64,000 bases of DNA from Streptomyces toxytricini. GTDB taxonomy: Bacteria > Actinomycetota > Actinomycetes > Streptomycetales > Streptomycetaceae. The notes under the pieces are model-generated. The model ran no database searches. It was not told where the DNA came from and saw only the letters and a list, made by a program, of their open reading frames with translations. Positions 16,763 through 25,989 of this stretch are shown one piece after another; position 1 is the stretch's first letter; each line of letters starts with the position of its first letter. The stretch is taken from NCBI RefSeq assembly GCF_014649915.1, contig NZ_BMTY01000022.1:62001-126000 (forward strand). The letters are read 5' to 3'. Made by a program: the position numbers and the translations under genes.

Positions 16763-16788
16763 GGGGCCGCCGGTGGAACGGCGGCCCC
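16763..16788. terminator. bidirectional hairpin between convergent genes
   Basis: GGGGCCGCCG and CGGCGGCCCC form a perfect 10-bp stem with a six-base loop (GTGGAA). It lies nine bases after the DUF885 stop and 16 bases from the rhodanese stop, so it can serve both strands. Confidence 0.65.
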
Positions 16789-16804
16789 GTCCGGCGGGGG
16801 CGGC

Positions 16805-17344
16805 TCAGCAGCCGCAGTCGTCCGAGTCGGTCGGCGCGGTCAGCGGGTCGGCTTCGGGCCGCTGCTGCCGGCCCTGCCAGGTCTCGACCTCGAAGCCCTC
16901 GCGGATCCAGTACTCGATGCCCCCGAGCATCTCCTTGACCTGGAAGCCGAGTTCGGCGAGGGCGAGGGCGGACCGGGTGGCGCCGTTGCAGCCCGGGCCC
17001 CAGCAGTACGTGACCACGGGGACGCCCTTGTCGAGGACGCGCTCGGCCTGTTCGGGGATGAGCGCCGTCGGCAGGTGGACGGCGCCCGGGATGTGCGCCT
17101 GGTCCCAGGCCGGGGTGGAGCGGGAGTCGACCAGCTGGAAGCCGAGGTCGGCGCCCTCCTCGCGGTGGGCGCGGAAGGCGGCGGCGACGTCGGCCGTGTC
17201 CGCGTGGAAGGCGAGGCTGGCGGCGAAGTAGGCCGCGGCCGCGGCGGGCGCCGCCGGGGGCACCCGCAGGACGGGGTTCACGGGCGCGGCGGTGCGCCCC
17301 ACAGCGGCGGCGTCGGAGGCGGCGGGCTTCGGTGTCGTCGTCAT
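16805..17344 (-). CDS. rhodanese-like domain protein
   Basis: This 179-residue protein has one rhodanese domain at about 55-160. The substrate strand LVDSRSTPAWDQAHIPGA and the loop VVTYCWGPGCNGATRSA carry the presumed catalytic Cys. Two further cysteines end the chain (DDCGC), which could be a metal- or sulfur-handling tail. Rhodaneses transfer sulfane sulfur; single-domain forms often shuttle sulfur or act as persulfide sensors. The start was placed at ATG 17344, since the upstream extension MITAGRRFLP enters the divergent promoter region. It is divergent from an Lrp-family regulator, which may control it. Confidence 0.88.
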   Translation of the reverse strand: MTTTPKPAASDAAAVGRTAAPVNPVLRVPPAAPAAAAAYFAASLAFHADTADVAAAFRAHREEGADLGFQLVDSRSTPAWDQAHIPGAVHLPTALIPEQAERVLDKGVPVVTYCWGPGCNGATRSALALAELGFQVKEMLGGIEYWIREGFEVETWQGRQQRPEADPLTAPTDSDDCGC

Positions 17345-17439
17345 GGGCAGGAATCTACGGCCCGCCGTGATCATCCCGGAAGGGTCTTTCCCCGGCCTTC
17401 CCCTTGTTCCGCCGTGGATTCCCCTGCTACATCTGCCTC

Positions 17440-17886
17440 ATGACCGAGTATTCCCCCGACACCACGGACTGGCGCATCCTCGCGGCCCTCCAGGAGGACG
17501 GGCGCGCCAGTTTCGCCGAGCTCGCCCGGGCGGTGTCCATGTCCGCGAGCGCCGTCACCGAGCGGGTGCGCCGCCTTGAGGAGGCCGGGGTGATCACCGG
17601 GTACACGGCCGTGGTGAACCCGGAGAAGCTGGGGAAGTCGATCCTGGCGCTGGTCCGGCTGCGCTACCCGCACGGCAACTACAAGCCGTTCCACGACCTG
17701 CTGGAGGCCACCCCGGAGATCCTGGAGGCCCACCACGTCACGGGCGACGACTGCTTCGTGCTGAAGGTAGCCGCCCGCTCGATGGGGCATCTGGAGGAGG
17801 TGGCGGGCCGGATCTCCGGGCTCGGCGCGGTCACGACCAGCGTCGTGTACTCCTCGCCGCTCCCCCGCCGTCCCCTCAGCCCGTAG
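17440..17886 (+). CDS. Lrp/AsnC-family transcriptional regulator
   Basis: This 148-residue regulator has an N-terminal helix-turn-helix (FAELARAVSMSASAVTERV) at about 22-50 and a C-terminal RAM effector domain at about 65-140. The ATG at 17440 is preferred over upstream in-frame codons. TTGTTC (17404-17409) and TACATC (17428-17433) form a possible promoter with an 18-base spacer, which would start transcription almost at the ATG. Lrp proteins respond to amino acids and usually regulate their divergent neighbour, here the rhodanese gene. The last 11 bases overlap the 3' end of sbcC on the opposite strand. Confidence 0.9.
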   Translation: MTEYSPDTTDWRILAALQEDGRASFAELARAVSMSASAVTERVRRLEEAGVITGYTAVVNPEKLGKSILALVRLRYPHGNYKPFHDLLEATPEILEAHHVTGDDCFVLKVAARSMGHLEEVAGRISGLGAVTTSVVYSSPLPRRPLSP

Positions 17887-20800
17887 GGGCGGCGGTGTGG
17901 TGGCGGACCACCGAGCCGCCGCGCTGTTTGACGACTTCGAGCTGGGCTTGGACGCGGGTGCGCAGGTCGGCGACGTGGCTCACGATGCCGACGCTGCGGT
18001 CGCGTTCGCGCAGTGAGTCCAGGACGTCGAGGACCTCGTCGAGGGCCTGGTCGTCGAGGCTCCCGAAGCCCTCGTCGATGAACAGGGTGTCCAGGCGGAC
18101 GCCGCCCGCCTCGTCGGTGACGACGTCGGCCAGTCCGAGGGCGAGGGCGAGGGAGGCGAAGAAGGTCTCGCCGCCCGACAGGGTGGCGGTGTCGCGCTCG
18201 CGGCCGGTCCAGGCGTCCACCACGTGGAGGCCGAGGCCGGAGCGGCCGCGTCCGCTCGCCTTCGCGTCGGAGTGGACGAGGGTGTAGCGGCCGCCCGACA
18301 TGCGCAGCAGCCTCACCGACGCGGCGGCCGCGACCTGCTCCAGGCGCGCGGCCAGCACGTACGCCTCCAGCCTCATCTTCCGCTCGTTGTCCGCGGAGGT
18401 GCCCGCGGTAAGCCCGGCCAGCCGGGCCACCCGCTCGTACGCCTCCCGCAGCGGGCCGAGGGCGCGCAGTTCGAGGTCGGCCTGGCGGGAGAGCCGGTCC
18501 AGTTCGGCGCACCGCACGCGGGCGGCGTCGTACGCGGACGCGGCGGTGCGCAGGCGGGCCGCGGCCCGCTCGGCTTCCGCTTCGGCGCCGGCGGGGTCGG
18601 CCGGCGGGAGGGCGGCCGCGGCGGCGGTGTCGCTTTCGGCGTGCCGGTCGGCGAGCGTGGCCTCCTCGGCCTGCCAGGCGTCGAGCCGGTGCCGGAGCGC
18701 GGTGCGCTCGTGGTCCGGGAGGACGGCGGCGGCCGCCTCGGCGACGGTGTCGAAGCCGGCCTTGAATGCGGCGTCGGCGAGCTGGCCGTCGGCCTCCTTC
18801 AGCCGGGCGGCGGCCGCCTCGGACCGGCGCAGCGCCGCCGCGGCCGCGGTGACCATGCGGACCCTGCCCTCCAGGATTTCGGCGCGGGCCGCGACGGTGG
18901 GGGCATCGCCCCGGACGAGGGCCAGTTCGGCTTCGAGGGCGGCGTGTTCGCGGTCGAGGGCCTCGCGCCGGGAGGCCCGGGCGGCGGCGCGGCGTTCCGC
19001 TTCGAGCCGGTCGGCGGCGCGCGCGGTGTGCTCGCGGTCGGCGCGGGCCAGTTGTTCGCGGGCCGCGTGCAGTCCCGCGGCGGCGGCGTGGGCGGCGGAG
19101 TGCCGGGAGCCGAGGTCCTGGGTGAGGGCGAGGAGTTCGGCGGTGGTGGCGTCCCCGGCGGCCGCTGCCGCCTCGGCGCGGGCCTGCAGGACGGCGGCGC
19201 GCTCCCTCTCCCGCGCGGCGCGGCGCTCTTCGGCCTGTTCGTAGCGGGTGTGGGCGGCGTCCTCGGCGGCCCGGTCCACGTGCCCGGGGGCGGGGCGGGC
19301 GGGCGCGGGGTGCTCGGCCGAACCGCAGACGGTGCAGGGCTCCCCCGCGACGAGCGCGCCGGCGAGTTCGGCGGCGATGCCGCGCAGCCGCGCCTCCTTG
19401 AGCTCCAGCCAGCGCTCGCGGGCCGCGGCTGACTCCTCGCGGGCCGTGAGGAGTCCGGCTTCGGTGCGCCGGGCGTCCTCGTCCAGGGCGTCGCGGCGCC
19501 GGGCTGCGTTCAGGTGCAGCCGGGCGGGCTCCAGCCGGCCGGCGAGTTGCTCGGCGAGGGTGGCGGCCTGCTGGGCGGCGTCGACGCGGGCGGCCAGGGC
19601 GGTACGGGTCTCCTCCCAGCGGTCGAGCCACTCGGCGGATTCGCGCAGCTGCTCCTCGGCGGCGCGGGCCTCGCGGTCCAGGGCGGCCCGTTCGCGGGCG
19701 GCCTCGGCGCAGCGCTGCTCGGCGCGGCGGGCGGCGCCCAGCGCCCCGAGGTCCTCGCGGAGCCGCTGTTCGACGGCGGCCAGCTGCTCGGCGCCCGCCC
19801 CGGCGAGGGAGGCGGGGAGTTCGGCGCGGGCGGCGGCCTCGGCTCCGGCGGCGGCCCGGCAGGCCGCGGAGGCGGCCTCGCGCAGGTCGAGCGCGGGGGC
19901 GACCAGGGCGGCGCGGGCGGCCCGGTCGAGGAGGTCGCGGACGCGCTGCCGTTCGGGGGCGGCCTGTTCCAGCAGGGCGGCGCGGCGGGCCGTCTCGGCG
20001 TGCCGGCGCTGAAGGCGGTCGAGTTCGCGGGCCTCCTCGGCGGCCCGGCGGGCGGCGGCGTGCCGGCCCTCGACCGCGGCCAGTGCGTATTCGGCGACGG
20101 CGAGGCGCTCGCGGGCGGAGCAGCGGGCGACCGCCGCCCAGGCGCGGACGGCCGCGGCGAGGCCCGGGTCGCCGGGCTGCAGCGCGGGCAGCGGCCGGGC
20201 GCGCAGGTCGGCGCAGTCGCCGGCGGCCTGGGCGATCCGCTGGACGGTGCCGAGGACTTTCTCGTCGCCGGCGCGGACGCGCGCCTCGGCGGCGCGGCGG
20301 CGCTCGGCGAGCAGGGTTTCGACGGCGGCGAAGCGGCGGGTGTCGAAGAGCCGGCCGAGGAGGCGGCCGCGCGCGTTCTCGTCGGCCCGCAGGAACTTGG
20401 CGAACTCGCCCTGCGGGAGGAGGACGACCTGGCAGAACTGCTCGCGGCTCATGCCGAGCAGCTGCTCGACCTCCTCGCCTGTCTCCTGGTGGGACCTGCT
20501 CAGCCCGGTCCACTGCCGGCCGTCGTACTCGCGCAGCAGGCTCTGCGCCTTGTCCCGGGTGGTGCCCGTGCCGCGCTTCTTGGGCCGGTCCTGCTCGGGG
20601 CGCCGGGTGATCTCCAGGCGGCGGCCGCCGGCGGTGAATTCCAGGCTGACCTCGGTGGGGGTGCCGGGGTCGGCGTGGTCGCTGCGCAGGGTGGTGCCGG
20701 GGGCCTGGCGGGCGCCGGGCACGGCGCCGTAGAGGGCGTAGCAGACGGCGTCGAGGACGGAGGTCTTGCCCGCCCCGGTCGGTCCGTGCAGCAGGAAGAT

Positions 20801-20887
20801 GCCCGCGCCGGACAGGGCGTCGAAGTCGACCTCCTGGGTTGCGGCGAACGGCCCGAAGGCGGTGATCCGGAGCTGGTGCAGCCTCAC
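17876..20887 (-). CDS. sbcC: exonuclease SbcC, SMC-like ATPase subunit
   Basis: SbcC (1003 residues) is the ATPase of the SbcCD nuclease, which processes hairpins and blocked double-strand ends. Walker A HGPTGAGKTSVLDA lies near residue 35. Long Ala/Arg/Glu-rich coiled coils flank the zinc-hook motif CTVC near residue 520. The C-terminal half carries the signature ATLSGGETFFASLALALG and Walker B LDTLFIDEGFGSLD. The length matches actinobacterial SbcC. Its ATG overlaps the sbcD stop by four bases, so the two subunits are translationally coupled. The coiled-coil region generates long spurious open frames on the other strand. Confidence 0.96.
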   Translation of the reverse strand: MRLHQLRITAFGPFAATQEVDFDALSGAGIFLLHGPTGAGKTSVLDAVCYALYGAVPGARQAPGTTLRSDHADPGTPTEVSLEFTAGGRRLEITRRPEQDRPKKRGTGTTRDKAQSLLREYDGRQWTGLSRSHQETGEEVEQLLGMSREQFCQVVLLPQGEFAKFLRADENARGRLLGRLFDTRRFAAVETLLAERRRAAEARVRAGDEKVLGTVQRIAQAAGDCADLRARPLPALQPGDPGLAAAVRAWAAVARCSARERLAVAEYALAAVEGRHAAARRAAEEARELDRLQRRHAETARRAALLEQAAPERQRVRDLLDRAARAALVAPALDLREAASAACRAAAGAEAAARAELPASLAGAGAEQLAAVEQRLREDLGALGAARRAEQRCAEAARERAALDREARAAEEQLRESAEWLDRWEETRTALAARVDAAQQAATLAEQLAGRLEPARLHLNAARRRDALDEDARRTEAGLLTAREESAAARERWLELKEARLRGIAAELAGALVAGEPCTVCGSAEHPAPARPAPGHVDRAAEDAAHTRYEQAEERRAARERERAAVLQARAEAAAAAGDATTAELLALTQDLGSRHSAAHAAAAGLHAAREQLARADREHTARAADRLEAERRAAARASRREALDREHAALEAELALVRGDAPTVAARAEILEGRVRMVTAAAAALRRSEAAAARLKEADGQLADAAFKAGFDTVAEAAAAVLPDHERTALRHRLDAWQAEEATLADRHAESDTAAAAALPPADPAGAEAEAERAAARLRTAASAYDAARVRCAELDRLSRQADLELRALGPLREAYERVARLAGLTAGTSADNERKMRLEAYVLAARLEQVAAAASVRLLRMSGGRYTLVHSDAKASGRGRSGLGLHVVDAWTGRERDTATLSGGETFFASLALALGLADVVTDEAGGVRLDTLFIDEGFGSLDDQALDEVLDVLDSLRERDRSVGIVSHVADLRTRVQAQLEVVKQRGGSVVRHHTAAPTG

Positions 20888-22053
20888 CGGCGGGCCTCCT
20901 GCCCTTCGGCGCCGGCCGCGGCGCGGACGTCCTCGAAGGCGTCGTGCAGGACGGCGCGCTCCGCGTCGTCGGGGGCGCCGCCGCGGACGTGGGCGACGAA
21001 GTCCTCGGCGATCTCCTGGTCGGTGCGGCCGCGCAGGCGCTGGGCGTAGGTGGCCCCGCCGTCGTCCTCGCGGCCCTCGGGGTCGAAGGCGAGGCTGAGG
21101 GTGTGGGGGAAGCGGGCGGTGAGGCGGGCCATGGGGTCGTCGGGGCGGATGGGGTCGGTGAGGACGGCTTCGATCCAGGAGTGCTCGTGCGCGGTGTGTG
21201 CGGGGTCGTCGAGGAGGTCGTCGAGCCGTCCGCGGAGCCGGGCGAGGGGCCGGGGGACGGGGGTGTCGATGCGCTCGGCGGTGATCTCGCCCGCGGGGCC
21301 GAGGTCGACGAGCCAGGTGCTCTTGCGGTGGGCGGCCTCGGAGAAGGAGTAGGCGAGGGGGGAACCGGAGTAGCGGACCCGTTCGTTGATGGTCTGGCAG
21401 CCGTGCAGATGGCCGAGGGCCGCGTAGTCGACCCCGGCGAAGACGGAGGCCGGGACGGCTTCGACGCCGCCGACGGCGATGTCGCGTTCGCTGTCGCTGG
21501 CCTGCCCCCCGGTGACGAAGGCGTGGGCGAGGACGACGGAGCGGGTGCCGGCGGGCCGCCCGGCGAGGTCGGCGCGGACGCGGTCCATGGCCGCGCCGAG
21601 GACGGCCTCGTGGCCGGCCTTCGCGGCGCCGACGGTGTCCTTGACGAGGGCCGGCTCCAGGTAGGGCAGCCCGTAGACGGCGACGTCGCCGTGTTCGTCG
21701 GCCAGGACGACGGGGTCGGCGCAGCCCTCGGGGTCGGTCCTGAGGTGGATGCCGGCCCGGCCGATGAGTCCGGCGCCGACGCCGAGGCGGCGGGCGGAGT
21801 CGTGGTTGCCGGAGATCATCACGGTGGGCACGCCGAGGTCGGCGAGCCGGTGCAGGGCGCGGTCGAACAGCTCGACGGCGGGCAGCGGGGGCACAGCCCG
21901 GTCGTAGACGTCGCCGGCGACGAGGACGGCGTCGACGCGGTGCTCGCGGACGGTGTCGACCAGGTGGTCGATGAAGACGCTTTGCGCGCCGAGCAGGTTG
22001 ACCCGGTGAAAGGACCGGCCGAGGTGCCAGTCCGAGGTGTGCAGGAGCCTCAC
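20884..22053 (-). CDS. sbcD: exonuclease SbcD, nuclease subunit
   Basis: SbcD (389 residues from the GTG at 22053) is the Mre11-like metallophosphoesterase subunit. The metal-binding motifs occur in order: HTSDWHLGR near residue 4, AGDVYDR near 48, SGNHDS near 83, and YAALGHLHG near 210. The start was placed where the family begins, immediately before the first motif; the longer in-frame extension is Arg/Gly-rich and unlikely. The stop overlaps the sbcC start (ATGA). SbcCD nicks and degrades hairpin and palindromic DNA, relevant in a genome as rich in inverted repeats as this one. Confidence 0.96.
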   Translation of the reverse strand: MRLLHTSDWHLGRSFHRVNLLGAQSVFIDHLVDTVREHRVDAVLVAGDVYDRAVPPLPAVELFDRALHRLADLGVPTVMISGNHDSARRLGVGAGLIGRAGIHLRTDPEGCADPVVLADEHGDVAVYGLPYLEPALVKDTVGAAKAGHEAVLGAAMDRVRADLAGRPAGTRSVVLAHAFVTGGQASDSERDIAVGGVEAVPASVFAGVDYAALGHLHGCQTINERVRYSGSPLAYSFSEAAHRKSTWLVDLGPAGEITAERIDTPVPRPLARLRGRLDDLLDDPAHTAHEHSWIEAVLTDPIRPDDPMARLTARFPHTLSLAFDPEGREDDGGATYAQRLRGRTDQEIAEDFVAHVRGGAPDDAERAVLHDAFEDVRAAAGAEGQEARR

Positions 22054-22254
22054 TCGGCGGCTCCGCCGGCCGTTGCGCACCGCATGCCCGTCCGTCCCCC
22101 TGCGTCGCCCGCTGCCGATGAACTCCTCCGATGGACCCCCTACGCTAACGCCTCGACCACGGCCCGCACCGCCGTTCGGGGGGCGTCGGGCAGGGCGGTG
22201 AGACGAACGTCTCAATCGGGGCGAACCGCCCCCCAGGCCCCGCAGGTTCCGGTG

Positions 22255-22881
22255 TCAGGCGGCGTACGTCTCCCCGCCGAGGGTGAGCACGGCCGTGCCG
22301 GCGGTGGTGTCGGCGAGCCAGGCTTCGAAGGCGGGCAGGTCCGCCTCGGGCAGGGCGACCTCGATCTCCACGGCGGCGCCGTAGTGCAGCCCGACGACGG
22401 TCCGCCCGGTGGAGCGCAGGTCGTTCTGCGTCTTGCCGGCGCGCTGGTGGTCGACGGTGACGGTGGCCAGCCGGTAGCGGCGGCGGGTGACGGTGCCGAG
22501 CTCGTCGAGGGCCTCCCCGACGACGCCTCCGTAGGCGCGGATGAGCCCGCCGGCGCCGAGCTTGACGCCGCCGTAGTAGCGGGTGACGACGGCGACCGCG
22601 TACCGGATGTCGCGGCGCATCAGCATCTGGAGCATGGGGACGCCGGCGGTGCCGCCGGGCTCGCCGTCGTCGCTGGCCTTCTGGACGGCGGCGTCGGCGC
22701 CGATGACGTACGCGTAGCAGTTGTGCGTGGCTGCGGGGTGCTTGCGGCGGATGCGGGCCACGAAGTCCTGCGCCTCCTGCTCGGTCGCGGCCGGGGCGAG
22801 CGAGCACAGGAAGCGCGAGCGGTTGATCTCGGTCTCGTGCGCGCCCTCCCGGGCCACCGTCGCGTACTGGTCTGACTTCAC
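22255..22881 (-). CDS. YigZ/IMPACT-family protein
   Basis: This 208-residue protein is a YigZ family member (UPF0029 N-terminal and DUF1949 C-terminal domains). The N-terminal half contains the conserved SRFLCSLAP and KHPAATHNCYAYVIG segments, followed by DDGEPGGTAGVPMLQML and VVTRYYGGVKLGAGGLIRAYG. Eukaryotic IMPACT binds GCN1 and modulates translation stress; the bacterial role is unsettled, though the fold suggests RNA or ribosome binding. The start is GTG 22881 with a GGTGG-type site just upstream. It is separated from sbcD by 200 bases with no gene. Confidence 0.92.
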   Translation of the reverse strand: MKSDQYATVAREGAHETEINRSRFLCSLAPAATEQEAQDFVARIRRKHPAATHNCYAYVIGADAAVQKASDDGEPGGTAGVPMLQMLMRRDIRYAVAVVTRYYGGVKLGAGGLIRAYGGVVGEALDELGTVTRRRYRLATVTVDHQRAGKTQNDLRSTGRTVVGLHYGAAVEIEVALPEADLPAFEAWLADTTAGTAVLTLGGETYAA

Positions 22882-23060
22882 CGCTCCACCCTAGTCCGTG
22901 GCCGCGGACGGCCCTGGGCCACCGCCCGGGGAGCGAACCGCTGCCCGGGCCCTGCACCCTCGCGCCGGTACCGCGGGGAATCGGGCGGGCGTCCCGGCCG
23001 TTGAGCGGGTGCGGCCGGTCGGCGGCCGTGAGCGGCAGCATCGCAGCAGGAGGCGCATCC

Positions 23061-23471
23061 GTGTACGGCGACCCGGCAACCATCCGCAGGATCCTCACCG
23101 AGCTCGGCGACACCTGGGCCGTGGTGGGCCTGTCCAACAACACCGACCGGGCCGCCTACGGGGTGGCGCGGGTGCTCCAGCGGTTCGGCAAGCGGGTGGT
23201 GCCCGTGCACCCGAAGGCCGAGACCGTGCACGGCGAGCAGGGGTACGCCTCGCTCGCGGAGATCCCGTTCAAGGTGGACGTGGTCGACGTGTTCGTCAAC
23301 AGCTCCCTCGCGGGTGATGTAGCCGACGAGGCCGTCGCTGCCGGCGCGGACGCCGTCTGGTTCCAGCTGGGGGTGGTGGACGAGTCCGCGTTCGCCCGGA
23401 CCCGTGCGGCCGGGCTGGAGATGGTCATGGACCGCTGCCCCGCCATCGAGATCCCGGCGCTGCGGCCGTAG
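23061..23471 (+). CDS. CoA-binding domain protein (YccU-like)
   Basis: This 136-residue protein is a stand-alone CoA-binding Rossmann domain, with WAVVGLSNNTDRAAYGVAR near residue 15, VVPVHPKAETVHG near 45 and VDVFVNSSLAGDVADEA near 78. The GTG at 23061 is fixed by AGGAGG seven bases before it. Such proteins bind CoA and have been implicated in metabolic regulation, but no reaction is established. It converges on the XRE-cupin gene with only 13 bases between stops. Confidence 0.9.
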   Translation: MYGDPATIRRILTELGDTWAVVGLSNNTDRAAYGVARVLQRFGKRVVPVHPKAETVHGEQGYASLAEIPFKVDVVDVFVNSSLAGDVADEAVAAGADAVWFQLGVVDESAFARTRAAGLEMVMDRCPAIEIPALRP

Positions 23472-23484
23472 CCCGGCCCGGCCG

Positions 23485-24063
23485 TCAGGGCCCGGCGACG
23501 GGCGGGATGGAGACGGCGAGGGTCATCTCCATCGGTGTCCCGCCTTCGTTGCGGTAGGCGTGGGGGGCGTTCGCCTCGAAGGAGACGGCGCCGCCCGCGG
23601 GCACCGCGTACCGCTCGTCGGCGACGACGAGGGTCAGCTCCCCGGCGGTGACGTGGAGCATCTCGAAGGTTCCGGCCGGGTGCGGGTCGGAGTCGGCGGC
23701 CTCGCCCGGCTCCAGGCGGTAGCTCCACATCTCGACAGGGCCGCGGCGGTCGTCGCCGAGGAGCATGCTGGCGCGGCTGCCCGCCTCGGTGGACCACATG
23801 CGCACGCCGTGCCCCGGGAGAACCACGTGCACCTGGGGGGTGCGGTCCCGGTCCAGGAGCGTGGTGATGCTGACCCCGAGGGCGTCGGCGAGCTTGACCG
23901 TGGTGCCGACGCTGGGGTTCGTACGGGCCTGCTCGATCTGGATGATCATGCCGCGGCTCACCCCCGCGCGGGCGGCCAGCGCCTCCAGGGTGAAGCCGCG
24001 CTCGCCGCGCCAGTACCGGAGGTTGCGGGCGAGGGCCTGGGTGAGCTGTTCGAAGTCCGACAC
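23485..24063 (-). CDS. XRE-family regulator with cupin domain
   Basis: This 192-residue regulator has an N-terminal helix-turn-helix (FTLEALAARAGVSRGMIIQIEQ) at about 25-60 and a C-terminal cupin at about 110-185, with the metal-type residues in HPAGTFEMLHVTAGE. The start was placed at GTG 24063, with GGACGG just upstream; an alternative TTG at 24096 would add 11 residues. Such regulators usually sense a small molecule through the cupin and control the divergent transporter gene. The divergent EamA permease gene and the paired TCCAA repeats between them fit that model. Confidence 0.9.
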   Translation of the reverse strand: MSDFEQLTQALARNLRYWRGERGFTLEALAARAGVSRGMIIQIEQARTNPSVGTTVKLADALGVSITTLLDRDRTPQVHVVLPGHGVRMWSTEAGSRASMLLGDDRRGPVEMWSYRLEPGEAADSDPHPAGTFEMLHVTAGELTLVVADERYAVPAGGAVSFEANAPHAYRNEGGTPMEMTLAVSIPPVAGP

Positions 24064-24069
24064 GTTCCG

Positions 24070-24098
24070 TCCAATATCCTGGATGCCGCAGTCCAACA
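24070..24098. promoter_or_regulatory. direct-repeat candidate operator between XRE and EamA genes
   Basis: TCCAATA (24070-24076) and TCCAACA (24092-24098) are direct repeats exactly 22 bp apart, two helical turns, in the divergent spacer. They would suit binding of the XRE-cupin regulator. Function is inferred. Confidence 0.35.
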
Positions 24099-24170
24099 GA
24101 ATGAACTATCGTGCCGCGTACCCGACGCTGCACTCCACCGTTCACCGCACTGTACTGCGAGGCCCCGCCC

Positions 24171-25037
24171 ATGACCTCCCTCTTCGCCCTGGCCACAGCC
24201 GTGCTGTGGGGACTCGCCGACTTCGGCGGCGGGCTGCTCACCCGGCGGCTGCCGGCGCTGACGGTGGTCGTCGCGTCCCAGGTCCTCGCCGTGCTCGCCC
24301 TCGGGGCGGTCGTCCTGAGCACCGGCGCCTGGCGGGAGGCCGGGCCGCAGCTGTGGTTCGCGGTCGCAGCCGGCCTGGTCGGGCCCGTCGCGATGCTCAG
24401 CTTCTACAAGGCGCTCGCGCTCGGCCCGATGGGCGTGGTCTCGCCGCTCGGCTCGCTCGGCGTGGTCGTCCCGGTCGGCGTCGGCCTGGCGCTGGGCGAG
24501 GAGCCGGGGGCGGGCCAGTTCGCCGGGATCGCCATCGCCGTCGTCGGCATCGTGCTCGCGGGCGGCCCCGAACTGCGCGGGGCGCCGGTGCAGCGCCGTG
24601 CTGTGGTGCTGACGCTGATCGCGGCCTTCGGGTTCGGCGCCGTGATGGCCTTGATCTCACACGCCTCGGCGAACGTCACTGGGCTGTTCCTCGCCCTGTT
24701 CGTGCAGCGCGTCGTCAACGTGGCCGCCGGCGGCGCCGCCCTGTGGGTGCAGGTGCGGCGCGGCTCCCCCGCGCTCCCGGACGGCACCGGCATGCGCACC
24801 CTGTGGCGGCTGCTGCCCGCCCTCGCCTTCGTCGGGCTCGCCGACGTCGCCGCGAACGGCACGTACTCCGTCGCCGCCCAGAACGGCCCGGTCACCGTCG
24901 CCGCCGTGCTGTCCTCGCTGTACCCGGTGGTCACGGCGCTCGCCGCGTACGCCGTGCTCCGGGAGCGGCTGCGCGCGGTCCAGGCGGCCGGCGCCGGCCT
25001 CGCCCTCGCAGGGACGGTTCTCCTGGCCGCCGGATAG
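24171..25037 (+). CDS. EamA-family (DMT) transporter
   Basis: This 288-residue protein has about ten hydrophobic segments in two EamA repeats, the second beginning near residue 145 (FGFGAVMALISHASANVTGLF). DMT transporters move amino acids, sugars or toxic metabolites, usually outward. ATG 24171 was chosen because the first membrane helix starts there; the 20-residue in-frame extension upstream contains Cys and Pro and lies in the promoter region. The divergent XRE-cupin regulator probably controls it. Confidence 0.9.
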   Translation: MTSLFALATAVLWGLADFGGGLLTRRLPALTVVVASQVLAVLALGAVVLSTGAWREAGPQLWFAVAAGLVGPVAMLSFYKALALGPMGVVSPLGSLGVVVPVGVGLALGEEPGAGQFAGIAIAVVGIVLAGGPELRGAPVQRRAVVLTLIAAFGFGAVMALISHASANVTGLFLALFVQRVVNVAAGGAALWVQVRRGSPALPDGTGMRTLWRLLPALAFVGLADVAANGTYSVAAQNGPVTVAAVLSSLYPVVTALAAYAVLRERLRAVQAAGAGLALAGTVLLAAG

Positions 25038-25045
25038 GTACGGGC

Positions 25046-25828
25046 CTACCCCGCCGCCGGCTCGCCGGCGGCCGCCCGGGCGGTGCGCTGCTCGGCCTCG
25101 GCCAGCTCCCCGAGCGCCCGAAGCTGGTCGGGGGTGACGCCGTCGGGGATCGGCACGGGGGCCGGGGTGCGCAGCGGAGGCTGCCAGCCGCCCTCCTCGG
25201 TCCACCGCCGGACGATGCGGGCGGGCGCGCCCGCGACGACCGCGTGGTCGGGCACCTCGCCTCGGACGACCGATCCCGCGGCGACGACGACGTTCCGGCC
25301 CAGCCGCGCTCCGGGGAGGATGACCGCGCCGGTGCCGAGCCAGCAGCCGGGGCCGATCTCGACGGGCGCGCTGCGCGGCCACTGCCTGCCGACCGGCTCG
25401 TTCGGGTCGTCGTAGCTGTGGTTCGTGGAGGTGATGTACACCCCGGGCCCGCAGAACGTGTCGTTCCCGATGGTGATGCGGCTGTCGGCTATGACGTGGG
25501 TGTCGCGGCCGAGCACCACGCCGTCGCCGATGACGAGGACGGGCTCTGCACCGAGGTCGAGGCCGGGCAGCATCCCGGCGGTGAGCGTGACCTGTTCGGC
25601 GACGATGCAGTGGTCGCCCAGCCGGATCCACTGCTCGCCGAAGACGGTGCCCTGGGGGAAGGCGAGCCGCGTGCCGTGCCCGATCGCCCCGAAGCGGAGC
25701 CGCCCCGGTGTCTGCGCGGTGACGGCGCCGGCCTGCTGCATCCAGCGCCAGGCGGCGTGCGCCGCGCGGCCGGCGAGGCGGCGGCGCAGGGCGGTCAGAG
25801 ATGAGAACGTGTTCTGGTTCTTCGGCAC
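25046..25828 (-). CDS. hexapeptide-repeat acyltransferase
   Basis: This 260-residue protein has a left-handed beta-helix built of hexapeptide repeats at about 60-200, with TSTNHSYDDPNEPVGRQ carrying the conserved catalytic-type His. It resembles maltose/galactoside O-acetyltransferases and other LbetaH enzymes that acylate sugars. The start is GTG 25828; the upstream extension is shadow. About 45 extra C-terminal residues, Pro- and Ala-rich, follow the helix. It is divergent from a second beta-helix protein, the carbonic anhydrase. The acceptor cannot be inferred. Confidence 0.85.
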   Translation of the reverse strand: MPKNQNTFSSLTALRRRLAGRAAHAAWRWMQQAGAVTAQTPGRLRFGAIGHGTRLAFPQGTVFGEQWIRLGDHCIVAEQVTLTAGMLPGLDLGAEPVLVIGDGVVLGRDTHVIADSRITIGNDTFCGPGVYITSTNHSYDDPNEPVGRQWPRSAPVEIGPGCWLGTGAVILPGARLGRNVVVAAGSVVRGEVPDHAVVAGAPARIVRRWTEEGGWQPPLRTPAPVPIPDGVTPDQLRALGELAEAEQRTARAAAGEPAAG

Positions 25829-25989
25829 CGGCTCACCGTAGCGTGCCGGGGCCCCGGCCGCGCCGTGACCTTCACCCCATCGCAGGCCGGAGGACGGCCA
25901 TGGCCTACGGTGCCCCTGGCGCGACACGTCGGATCCACCGGGCGCGCCGCCCCCGGGCGGCCGTAACACCCAGGACTGAGGAAGAGAAC